A stretch of 64,000 bases of DNA. Origin: Todiramphus chloris collaris (taxonomy: Eukaryota > Chordata > Aves > Coraciiformes > Alcedinidae). Below the pieces are notes generated by a model. It was given only the letters and a program-made list of their open reading frames with translations. It did not search any database and was not told the DNA's origin. Position 1 is the stretch's first letter. Every line of letters starts with the position of its first letter. Below, in pieces: positions 51,801 through 62,792 of the stretch. The stretch is from the NCBI GenBank assembly GCA_025345505.1, contig JANVCC010010406.1, positions 11,365,679 through 11,429,678 on the forward strand, given 5' to 3'. The translations under genes were made by a program, and so were the position numbers.

Positions 51801-52841
51801 CCCCCTGCAATTCAGGAGGAGATGGTCCATGACATGCTGCTCAGTATCAATGTGCATAAATGTATGGGAGTGGATGGGTTACACCCTAGGGTGCTGAGAG
51901 AACTGGCAGGGATGTTCACCAGGCCACTGTCCATCATCTATCAGCAGCCCTGGCTGACTGGGGAGGTACCAGCAGATTGGAAGTCAGCCAACATAACACC
52001 CATATATAAGAAGGGATGGAAGGATGATCCAGGGAACTACAGGCCTGTCAGTTTGACTTCAGTACCAGGGAAGCTGATGGAGCAGATCATCCTGGGTTCT
52101 ATTATGCAGCACATGCAGGACAACGGGGTGATCAGTCCCAGTCAGCATGGGTTTATGAAGGGCAGGTCCTGTTTAACAAACCTGATCTCCTTCTATGACA
52201 GGGTGACCCGCTTGTTGGATGAAGGCAAGGCTGTGGATCTCGTCTGTCTTGACTTTAGCAAGGCATTTGACACCCTTTCCCACAGTGTTCTGTTAGAGAA
52301 ATTGACTGCTCTTGGCTTGGGTGGGCGTACGCTTTCCTGGGTGAAAAACTGGTTAGATGGACAACTCCAAAGAGTTGTGGTCAATGGAGTTAAATCCAGT
52401 TGGCTGCCAGTCACGAGTGGTGTCCCCCAGGGCTCAGTACTGGGGCCACTCCTGTTTAACATCTTCATCAGTGATTTGGATGAGGGGGTAGACTGCACCC
52501 CTGGTAAATTTAGAGATGACACAAAGCTGGGTGGAATTATCAAGGGTAAGGAAGCTCTGCAAAGGGATCTAGGTAGGCTGGATCGCTGGGACAAGGCCAA
52601 TTCCATGAGTTTCAATAAGGCCAAATGCTGGGTCCTGCACTTGGGCCACACCAACCCCCAGCAGCGCTACAGGACTGGGGAGGAGTGGCTGGAGAGCTGC
52701 CAGGCAGAGAAGGACCTGGGGGTGTTGATTGACAGCTGTCTGAACATGAGCCAGCAGTGTGCCCAGGTGGCCAAGAAGGCCAATGGCATCCTGGCCTGGA
52801 TCAGGAATAGTGTGGTCAGCAGGAGCAGGGAGGTGATATGA
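51744..52841 (+). pseudogene. CR1 ORF2 reverse-transcriptase domain, catalytic box FRDD
   Basis: This 365-codon open frame covers the RT domain from about residue 20. It has [35 protein letters not shown] (52248-52271, the first catalytic Asp), [20 protein letters not shown] and a catalytic box FRDD at 52509-52520, where CR1 normally has FADD. After [10 protein letters not shown] and [11 protein letters not shown] it ends at a deletion junction. The in-frame ATG at 51744 is accidental; the real ORF2 start would be far upstream. RT in this family copies its own RNA at a nicked target. This copy cannot be autonomous because the endonuclease and C-terminal parts are lacking. Confidence 0.9.
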
Positions 52842-52912
52842 ACAGGAATAAGGTTGGACTTGATGAACTGGAAGGTCTCTTCCAGTCGAAACTATTCTAT
52901 GATTCTATGACA

Positions 52913-55900
52913 TCTCAAACTCAGTGCAGTATGCTTTATTCTGGATGGACAGCACCAGTTTATTCACTACAGAAATATTCCCACATTATTTTTAAGATAT
53001 TCCTTGCCTTGACCTGATTGCTACAATCACCATAGTTGGGTTACAGAGATGACAATGGAGAGAGTATGCTCTGTAGAGCCAGTAAAGTCTGTGGAGAATA
53101 CTGAAAGTTGTACCTGACGTGATCTAAGATTCATTTCAATCTTATTTACAAACATTTGGTTAGATCTGGTTGTGTATCTACTGTAAACATAAAATTCATG
53201 TGTGTCCTTGAATATAGCTAATGGTAGCAGTAACAATAGAAACCCCTGCCGTGCTGAGAGAGAGATGAAGAGGGCTTTGATAAACCTTCATGGTGGAGAT
53301 AACAGAGGCAAATACAGAATGCTTTAAAAAGTCTAAGAGAACAGAAGATTCTTTCTTTAACTAAAGTGTCCAGAAAAGACTTAACAAGAATTTTAATGCA
53401 GTCGGATAACCCATCTTTGCATTGGACAGATGGGCGATGGCAGATATTCTGAACACTAACCAAGTTCTTAAAAATATTCTACTGTTTTCTTAGTTCCAGA
53501 AAGAAAACAATAGAAGAGATCACAGGGTTTTGAATATAGTAGCAGGAGATTCCAAATGTTACCAGTTAACTTTTACAGGGTTGATGGAGAAATCTGTCTT
53601 GTGTTCAGACTGTGTTGTATATGGCATAGTATGCTCTGGATACTTCACAGCTTCTGTGAAAAGGACGTAGCAGGCTAATGGTGCTGCTGGATGTAGGAGC
53701 AAGGTCTTAAGATTTGCTCCAGATGCTAAAATGATGGCTTGTACACTGCTGTAAGTAGTGAACATGTCTTCTGGATACTAATGTTCCCACTGTGTGTTGG
53801 TATAAACACACACCTTTACTGATGATCTGAATAGGAGGTATAGTTGAATCTATGTCCTCCTGGGCTGAGAATGCCCCTTTAAGGGTAAAACTTGACAGAT
53901 TTTTTGCTTATAAACTGGTGTCAAGGTAATACTTCAAGAAAGAGGCAACAGTTTTTGAAAGCTTCTTTTCAACTTGTGTCAACTATTGACTTTTCCTAAC
54001 CGTTGTTGTCATGAAAAGTAGGATATGGCACTGTTGCTGCCTACACAGGGGAGATGTACTGTTTCCTGAAGCACAGATTATGGTTTTACTCTTTGACCAA
54101 AACCAGGTTGTAGGATTGTTTTGAGCTCAATCATCTCTTGGAGGAAAGTCTAGAAGATGCTTTTTCCCAAAAACTTCTGAATTCTAATGTGTGGTTTTGT
54201 GGCGTCCTTTGGGGATCAGCTGGCGTAAGTGCTACCACTTTAAGCAATCTGGAAAGGTCATAGCTCAGGAAAACAGGGGTACAGGTACCCCACAACTTAT
54301 TGCAGCCTGGAAGCAAAGGCAGATGCCTAGGTGAACTGTGCTCCCCACCCTCAGTCAGCACTGAGTCCCGTAATACCAAGTTCTAGCTCATAGCTACATG
54401 GACAGGGCAGCACTTTTTGTAAGGGAAGGTATCCTGCATACTCTTCCATGGTATAAAAGATACAACTTCAGTTTTGAGAAGGTTGAGGGTTCCCTAAAAT
54501 ATCTTGTGAAATGCCATGAGAACAGCTGTAATGGCCCATCACCTTGACTTAAAAAAAAAAAATTATTTTCAATATCTTTATGAGAAAGTTACATCAAATA
54601 CATATTCTCCCCCTTAATCTAAAATGAACACTGAAGTACACATTTGTTTTTTCCATAGTTTCCTTATTGTGTCCTCCGTGATTTTGGTGTTTGTTCTGTA
54701 TTACCTAGATAAGTTACAACAGAATAACTGAGTCCAAGTTTGTTGTCCTAGACGTACAAGATGCAATTCTTAAATTGAGCAATCTTCTGCATTTTAGATG
54801 TTAAATAAATGTATTCTATCTTCTCACTAGAAGCAAACAGAGTAGGCTGGATGTCATCAAGTGACTCAGAACATGGAAATGTGATTTCAGGAGAAAAGCT
54901 GCAGCAGCACTTGGACTCTATATGGGAATAGCCTGGTGAGACTTTGGAGAGATGTCAGCTCTGGAGGTGCAGATGACAGACTACAACACTTCTGCACTCA
55001 CATACTCAAGTACTTAATGTGTGTTGCCCACCCAGGAACTGCTCAGAAGCAAGAAGGAACTCATGCACAGAGGTTGAGGGATTCTGATATGTGGAGGAGA
55101 AGCTTGCATTCAATAATGAGGTCAGGTGCCTAGTCAGGGTCCAAAAGTTGTGTGTGTTTGGACTTTGGTTCTCTGTCAAAATCCACAGTCCTGTAAGGAT
55201 CCAAAGAGTACAACACAAGTGGAAGTTAAATAATGTTTTTTTTAGCTTGGTTATTGTGGGGTTTATTCTCTTTCCCAACTTGTACTTGTTCATCTTGTGG
55301 GACGCAATGTTTTATCAGTACTAACACTGGTGCAGATTTAATATTTCTGTATTAGTGATGACTATTCATGTAACTACCAGTGACAGTAGAGGGAAGTGGG
55401 AGGGAAGACTGTGGATATTATTTAAGAAGCTTTTCTAATTACAAAGCAAGAGAGGAGGTCTGGAGGGGAGAATTAGCGATTGTTGTAAAAATGGGCTGCT
55501 TCATATAAACGGAATGAAGAAAAATTTGAGCCATCACCGAACACATTACCACTGCTAACTTTCTGAAGCAGAAAACATGACTTAGGAAGTGAGAACTTCT
55601 AGAAGGCAGACTGAGTGATGCTAAGAGGAAAAGCTAAATTGTAATCAGAGTGGTGAAATTGTCATGATTTATGGCTTGTGATTATTAATCTAGTTTTAAA
55701 AATAAAACCTGATTTTTCATAATAATTAAAAAAAAAGCTAAATTACTGAACAAGGCGTTTTGAAAGAAGTGCAGCTGGGACAATGGCAAACAAAACCATA
55801 CTTCAGGTTATAATAACTAAAATAGCCATCCCAAATCTTAAATCACAAAGAATGTATTCCAAAAGAAGTAAAAGCAGCTACAGAAAACACAGAATCTAAA

Positions 55901-57604
55901 TATTAAATATTTAATAAGTAATCCAGAAGAGGCCTCTTGTATTTTAAAGTTTATTTTATTTTTTAAAGACTGTCTGGTTTCTATTGGTTATTGCAGGAAC
56001 TAAGGGAGAGCTTAAAAATCAACGTGTCAGTAAACACAGAGGTCAAACTGAGTTTAAATGGAGTGCTCAGAAGTGTAATAATATGCAAGGCTGAAGATAA
56101 ACTTTAAGTTTTCAATTAAGAGGCCTGGTAATCAGTCCAGTCAAGGGCACCACAGTGTAAATGTTATTTGCTGCTTTAGTTCCGTGAACTGTTTTTAGCT
56201 TAGTCTATCCTTGGAGGAATTCCCAAGTTCTTTCTTGCATGCTCTAAAGTAAAATTGCCCTTTCATGACAACTGAAATGGAAACCAATTATCAAGCAATT
56301 CCAAGAAAACAAAAGGTACACAGATATTAAGATGCCTATCTTAAGCTTCTCAAACACACAAGACTTGAAATGTAATCCTTTTTGCCATGATGCAAGACCT
56401 TCCTTTCTAGTTAGGTAGCAAAACCCACTGCACTTCCACGCTGTTCTAGTACATTGCCGAATACTGCTCCTTTTCAAATACCCTGTATAACTATTATTTG
56501 TCAGTGGTAGAAGCATTCAGTTATACCTGAAAAACTACCTAATCATGTACTTAGATAATCACAAGCCTGCCTGAGCAGTATAAATCCAGTTTATAGTAGT
56601 TGTGAGTAGTATGTGGGCACTGGCTTACAATAACAAAAGTCGAACGTTAACAGAAGTGCCAGAGCAATGATCTTTTACACTTCAAGTTCAGTGAATACTG
56701 GAAGAACTGAGCAACATTATATGCTTTTATGTCCCTAACCAATAACTGAGGATGGGGAGAGAGATGGGTAGAAAGGAAATGGCTTTTGAGTTCTCTGTGC
56801 TGTGGTCTGTTCTTTGGCCAGTGTTGAAGACAGCCTACTGGGCTAGGTGCACCATTCAGTCTGAGCATCAGAGACTTGCATTCTTCCCTCCTGCCTTCCA
56901 GCAGAAGATAAGAATCAAGCCTTTGGACTACTGCTTTCCAGCATGACAAGAATGATACTTACTGCAATGATAGCCAGTCAGCTGAGAAAGTCAATAACTC
57001 ATTACTAAACTTACACAGGCTGTGGGATTAGTACGAAAGAAAGATTCAAAGGCATTTGTTTAGTTACTTTTTTTTTTTTTTCTGTTTTTTCAGCTTAGAA
57101 GAACTATTTTCTGACTGCTGAGGTAGTACTTAAATTGTCTATATTTTTGAACCAATGAAACATAAGAAATCTGAAAGAATGAATATTGCTCCTGATTTTT
57201 TTCCTGTTCACTCAACAAAACACAGGCTTATTAATGAAGTTAGGGGAATGTACAGCATTTGGTAGCACTGCTTAACAGACAGCAGCTCATGTCTAGAAAG
57301 TTAAGATTTTTCTGATAAGCATATTCACAATTTTGCCTAATTAAATTATTAGTTAAGCATATCAATTTACTGAAGGCGTAAGACATTGTAGACATCTCAG
57401 GCATTCCAGTATAATAGACGCAACTCTTTGCACGTCGTCTTTCCACCTACCTTCTCTGTGGTGTTTTTTAAATGTAAGAATTCATATATTATCTCCACCT
57501 GTTATCACTTAATCAACTAACAGTTTTTAAATGTTCAGTAATATCTTTCTGTTATCTTATGACTCTGTGATATTAACTGCACAAGTATAGGCAATATAAA
57601 TCAG
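52913..57604. other. Intergenic sequence downstream of FCHO2
   Basis: About 4.7 kb of AT-rich sequence with no recognised exon, CR1 copy or RNA gene. Confidence 0.5.
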
Positions 57605-59885
57605 TATTTAAATTATATATTACATGTTTATTATGGGTGCAATTTTTTTTTTAAATTTACATTTTATGAAAAATCAGAAGTATTTACAATTTTTGTAAGA
57701 TAAACTTGTACGCTCTAATTTACAGTCTGATGTAGTAACAATTCATAAAAAATCAGATCCTTTAGAGTTGTGTTTACAAATTAATTTTCTTAGGAGGCAG
57801 CTACAACAGATATTGCTGTATACACAAGCAAGAACCAGCTTGCTACATATGTTTTTAAAATCAGATAGCTACATGTACTTTTTACATTGTTTTTGAATTT
57901 CTTTACAAAAAAAGGTCTATATAAACTTGTATGGCTTCAAAATTGTAACCTGCACCCAATGCAAATGTATGTATAATCACCTGAATGAAGGCTAGTTTAA
58001 AAGTGCTGGAACACAACTACTTCATTGAACTTAGAAATCAAAGTAATACTTGATTAAAAATAGCAATACAATTTTGGGTTTTCATTAATAAAATATTGTC
58101 ATATTAAACACAGTTTGATTGCAAAGCAGATTACAATTAAGATTCCAATAAAAAGACTGTATCATTTTAAAAAGATTTAGAAATTTACCACTGAATAAGA
58201 TTAGCAAATTAAGAGCCAAATATACTCTTCCAATCAAATCTACAGTACAGTATGTGCATAGTGCTAACAATGAAACTAGTCTGCAAGGTATGTAGTATAC
58301 ATTAGAATTTATGTAGTCTGTATAAAGCATAAATTCTCATAAAGCTTCAGCACTCCAATTCATTACTGGTTTTGCATGAATTAGTTCAAGCATGTTTTAT
58401 TGTTTTAATACAGGATTTGAAATAGATGTGGGTATTCAAAATGGTCATATGAAATTCTTATGAGCAGTTAATTGAGTTATTTTGCCCCAATACTTTTGAT
58501 TTCAGTGTTGAAAAAGCACTTGATAATACAAATACATAGAAGATTTCCTAAATTAGTGACTTGCTTTAAAAAATGTTACCAATGTGTCACTCCCTTGTGC
58601 TTAGGCTGTGGCAAGCAGATCAGGTGACAACACAAATATCAAAATTGGTGGTTATAGAAAAAAAAAATTAAACTCATAGAAATGGCAGTACTCATCATCC
58701 TGCTGCCAATAAAATACCCTTCTAAAATTCTATTCCTCTTAAAGTACTATGTTTACATTCACATCACACAACCCCCAAAAAACTCTGAAGACTTGCAGTC
58801 AAAGTGAAGGGAAATGCTGTTTGCTTTTAAAAGCTGGCTTTTACCATCTTCAGTAATATTTCAGGATTCCCATCTTTGGTGACATTAAAGTTACTATATC
58901 AAAGTTTTGAAGTCCTGCATGGTGCTTCTCCCTTTACTACAACCACATTTATTGCAATTACCCCATGAGGAAGTAATCCAGTATTTTAAACTTCTTTTAA
59001 AACAATCTCCAGTTTTTGCATATCTGCCTTCTAAATAAATCCCAGTCAAAGGACTTTTCATAAAGTTGTGTGTCATATACAAACACCGTGCTTTCTTGAT
59101 GAAGAGACAAATTGTTTGAAAAAGGAAGCGAGGCACGTGAATAACAAATGGGATAGGCACAGGCTTTTTTTTAAAGGCACAAATGTTATGCAATTCATAT
59201 AAAAATAAATTAAATCTACAGCATCAATTCAAACAATCACAACGCCCATAAAATTTACTAACTGCAGAAGTAAATCTCTGCCATCTTTTGCAATTTTATA
59301 ACACATTGCACTTAGGAAAAAAACCCTATATAAAACAACTTACATGTTAATAAAATATGATACACAGGCATCAAGTTACATTTATACATCTCTAACTCAG
59401 ATGGTTTTGTGGTGTGAGTGGACAGAAGTAGTACGTAAGACTTTGCCTCTGCTTTCTTTAAAAAATAGTAATTAAAGAATATGAAAAATGAGTATTAGTT
59501 ATGGAAAGCTCCAGTATTTCTTACCTGCTCTCCTACATTTTTAGGTTTAATGTTTACAGTATAACATACAATTTCATACTTCCTTTACAACTATGGATTA
59601 TTATTTTGACTTCATCTATATAAATTCACTAAAATTAAAAAAAAATTCCCCAAATATTGCAGTTGATCGTTCACAGACAGTGTTGAAGTTCACTTCAGTG
59701 CTACTATAAAGTAATAAAAAGTTTGCAAAATGACTTTTAAAAGTGCATTTTCTGTTCTGTAGTTCAGCCTCAAAGTGGGTCAACATTTTGAAAAAAAATT
59801 AATGCAGGTTAAAATAGTGTTTGAAAAGTAGAGAAGGCAGAGTGAGCTTCTTGCACTCCTTTGATCTTGGACTTTCACAGGTACA
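57605..59885 (-). other. FCHO2: FCHO2 3' UTR (about 2.3 kb)
   Basis: The stretch between the FCHO2 stop and the candidate poly(A) signal at 57627 is AT-rich, has no convincing open frame or CR1 copy, and lacks strong splice sites. This fits a long brain-type 3' UTR. Alternative AATAAA hexamers on the minus strand (for example plus TTTATT near 58396) allow shorter forms. The 3' limit is inferred. Confidence 0.6.
57627..57632 (-). terminator. Candidate distal FCHO2 poly(A) signal AATAAA
   Basis: This is a canonical AATAAA on the minus strand at the far end of the AT-rich stretch that follows the FCHO2 stop codon. Cleavage would be expected 15-25 bases further on. It is chosen because the sequence character changes beyond it; it is not proven. 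Confidence 0.4.
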
Positions 59886-59908
59886 TCAGCAGTCTGCCAT
59901 ATACCGTC
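59886..59908 (-). CDS. FCHO2: FCHO2 terminal coding exon (RYMADC, stop)
   Basis: Only 23 coding bases follow the acceptor tctctttcag: they complete a Gly codon and encode RYMADC then TGA. A C-terminal RY-x-ADC ending is typical of FCHO2. The rest of the exon is 3' UTR. Confidence 0.9.
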
Positions 59909-62792
59909 CTGAAAGAGAAAGGTAAGTTTTTTGCAGTCAGCAGATAAAACAGATTTTGTCAGTATTTTCCTGGGAGCAGTTTGAGTAACTATTGAAAAAC
60001 AAAAACCTATCAAAGTTTTCATCTGTGTTTTAAGGAAAAGTATTTATGCATCACTTATTTAACAGTTTTGTGTTTTATAATTTAACCCTACAGACTATAT
60101 AATATTGAGTACATAAGCATGTCAGTGTCTTACCAGTGGCAAATCTCTTCTTAAGGAGGGAAAGCCGATAGCCAGTGCCTACAAGCTCTACATCTACTCC
60201 TGAAAGAGTGCTTCCTTCACTAATGAATTGCACTGCAAGCGTTGCTGGTTTACTGGGTCCATCTGAAAGTTCAAATTTCGCCCTGAGGGATCCAGAACCT
60301 ATAAAAATACAAAACTGAAAAGCTGGTTGTTTCGCAAGTACAAGACAACCTCCCAAAATTTTTAGTAGCGAGAAGTGAAACTAACATGGTGATCTCTGAC
60401 ATCTATTCCTAGCAGCAGGCCATCATACATTTTCAAAAGAGATGAGAGTACCAGTCTGGTTTTTTCCAATACTTTAAGACAATAATTAGTGAATGATTTA
60501 AAGAGAAACAATACACATTTCTGCAAGATTATATAGAATCTGTGTATCAGCCTGGCAATCCCTTATTACTTGAAATATCTGATTGGTCCCTGTAATCATC
60601 ATTTATGCTTGCTAGTCTGTAAGTACTTAATATTTAACTATTGTCATGATCTGTCTGTAAGAATGCATGTAAACAAAACCATTGAAAGAAATGCAGCTGT
60701 ACAGTAATGTACCCAGATGAAAGAAATTCTTGTTTTTCTAAAAGACGAGGTCTGATAAAATATTTTGCCCCACAAATGTCTTGATTTTGCAGAGACAGCA
60801 GTGAACTGTCTTCACTTTGATGCTATTATAAAGCACGAATAGTTCAAAGTTACATTTCTGTAGTCAATGCAAGGCATTCAAAAAAGACCCACAACATTGT
60901 TACTAGTCTCTTTTTCTAGTTCTTAAACAAGTCTTTTCTCTTGCAAAATTCTTGCAATGTATGCTGGAAAAACAAGATTTAAATAATTAATTATGAAATA
61001 ATGAAAGTCAAGTATTTTTACTGCTTTAAAACAACTTGCTATTTTTAGTCAATAGATAGTGCTAAATGATGAGGAAAGTTAGAAACTGAAATGCTACTGG
61101 GGTAAAAGCAGGTGTTAATGAATTAAATTGTTTTATGGAATGACTTGTTCTTGGTAAGTTTAGCTTAAGGTCCATCTCATTTCTTCGGTAGGTCTGTCAT
61201 AGTTTGAGTAAATTGGAACTTCTTTCTGCTGTAAGTATGGAAACTCATATATATTGAAATGCTTTTAAAGTTTGTTCTGTGTTTTATCTCTGCAACTGAA
61301 GCTCAGAAAATGTGTTGGACCATTAAAAATCCCCAACCAAACAAGCATTTTACCACCCTGTACATCAGAATAAAGAAGACTTCAAGACATTTTTCCTAAT
61401 ATTAACAGTGTTTGTGCAACTTTTCCCTTTGTTTCTCTAAGTATAAGACTAGAATAGTATTGTTTCCCCTTAAACACTGAATTGTGACTAGTATGTGTTT
61501 ATACTCAAAGAAAAGGGGATGAAAGATTGTGGGCAGAGAAGGGAATATAGCAGAAGCAGTAGGGTATGTGCAAGTCTACTGAACACACACGAGATTGCAT
61601 CACTGGCAACCCATTTTATGCCACTCTGCAGGTGTATGGTAGCTCTTCAACTAGCTGCGTTTGTGTTTTAGTATGATTTTTTGTTTTCATTTCATAGAAG
61701 CTCCACGGTTTGAAAAAGTTAAAAAACCAAGAGGGCTACCTCTACATAATCATAATGGAAGACAGGTGGCAAGGAACTCCAACGTCAGTGGAGGACAAAG
61801 TACACCAGACTACAGAAACAACCTGTCAGAAAAAAATTCTCTCTGATATAGTTTGAATGATGACTACAACTCTGCAGCCTTTGCAGGAACAGAAGAGGTC
61901 TTCCCCCCTTTCAGGCTTGCGTTATCTTTATGAAACCGGTCCTATTTACAATCTAATCCATTCTTTTATAATGTCCTTCTCTAAATTCTTAACGGGACTG
62001 GAAACCCTTCCTTTACACCACAAGCTCATTTCTTCACAGAGGCTTTGAGGATGAGATGCCTCCTTTTGACTCCTGTTTTCCTACTTCAGAAAAACATTGC
62101 ACCTGCAGAGGCTGTGATGTCAAGCGGACTTGAGGGAAGAGCAGCTGGGCCAGAGGACAACTACTGGTAGCTTACAAAATGTTATATAAATTACGACTCT
62201 GAGCAGCTGTGCATAGATTCTTTTTTTTTCCTGGAGTCATATGTGGTCAAAACAAAGACCCTGAAGATGTTGGTCAGGAATCATCTCTTGTTGAATCTAT
62301 CTCAGCACAGGACTTTTGTATTTTTTTTTTTTTTTCCTTTGCCCCAGTTCTTCCACTTAACCTCCTTCTACTTTATTTCAATTGTCAGTGTGTGGAAAAC
62401 CACAGATATTAAATATATTTTCCTTTGAATAATTGCTCATTTCCAAATACCATTGGTGTAATATTTTTGTACCCATTCTAAACTCTATTTTAGAGCTACT
62501 AACTGCTTTCAGGGGGCTTCACTATTTTTCCTTTTATAGCTAATTAATACATTTATATTATGACTGTTAATGGAATCTCTCAGGAGGAAATTTAATAGAG
62601 ACTGCTAAACAGGATACAGCATGAGAAAACGTGTAAATAGGCATGAGGGTGTAGAGGCTAAAATGATTACCTTTTTAGTGTTATAATTTTTCTGTACAAG
62701 AAAACAAAACAAAAGAGTTCAACTTGCCTCCATTCTCAGACTTCTCAGAAATGCTAGATATTTTCCAATATGCTTTCATCTGGTCTGCATTC
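59886..62792 (-). CDS. FCHO2: FCHO2, F-BAR/mu-homology endocytic protein (last three coding exons only)
   Basis: Exons 62792-62728, 60298-60134 and 59908-59886 encode the final about 84 residues: [20 protein letters not shown], then [51 protein letters not shown] and RYMADC-stop. This is the C-terminal beta-strand region of the muniscin mu-homology domain, which in FCHO1/2 binds Eps15, intersectin and other cargo adaptors; the membrane-bending F-BAR domain lies in exons beyond the right edge. FCHO2 acts at the plasma membrane in early clathrin-coated-pit assembly. The first intron here uses a GC donor. FCHO1 and SGIP1 share this fold, but the wording and the TMEM171/TMEM174 neighbours point to FCHO2. 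Confidence 0.93.
60134..60298 (-). CDS. FCHO2: FCHO2 penultimate coding exon
   Basis: This 165-nt exon is bounded by tatttttatag|GTTCTG and CCACTG|gtaaga. It encodes 54 whole codons from the end of the mu-homology domain with both flanking introns in phase 1. The reading frame is intact and highly family-like. Confidence 0.93.
60299..62727 (-). other. FCHO2 intron with GC-AG ends
   Basis: This 2,429-bp phase-1 intron has donor GGAG|gcaagt and acceptor tttttatag. It contains no repeat copy or extra exon that I can identify. Confidence 0.75.
62728..62792 (-). CDS. FCHO2: FCHO2 coding exon, third from last
   Basis: This 65-nt exon follows ctcatacag and encodes [21 protein letters not shown]. 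It begins with the last base of a split codon (probably TG|G, Trp, by family comparison) and ends GGAG|gcaagt, a GC donor. The other two frames contain stops. Confidence 0.9.

Larger units (their letters stand above)
51120..52912 (+). mobile_element. CR1 non-LTR retrotransposon, 5'-truncated and internally deleted
   Basis: This holds the middle of CR1 ORF2 in sense orientation: the linker before the RT domain (about 51220-51790) and the reverse-transcriptase domain (about 51800-52838). It then jumps straight to the typical CR1 3' end (TTGATGAACTGGAAGGTCTCTTCCAG, ATTCTATGATTCTATGA). The endonuclease domain is absent, and the normal roughly 130-residue ORF2 C-terminal part is missing at about 52838. 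The start is approximate because the 5' edge fades into unique sequence. Confidence 0.9.

Noticed and set aside
52193-52654. 153-codon minus-strand open frame
   Set aside because: It is antisense to the CR1 reverse-transcriptase frame.
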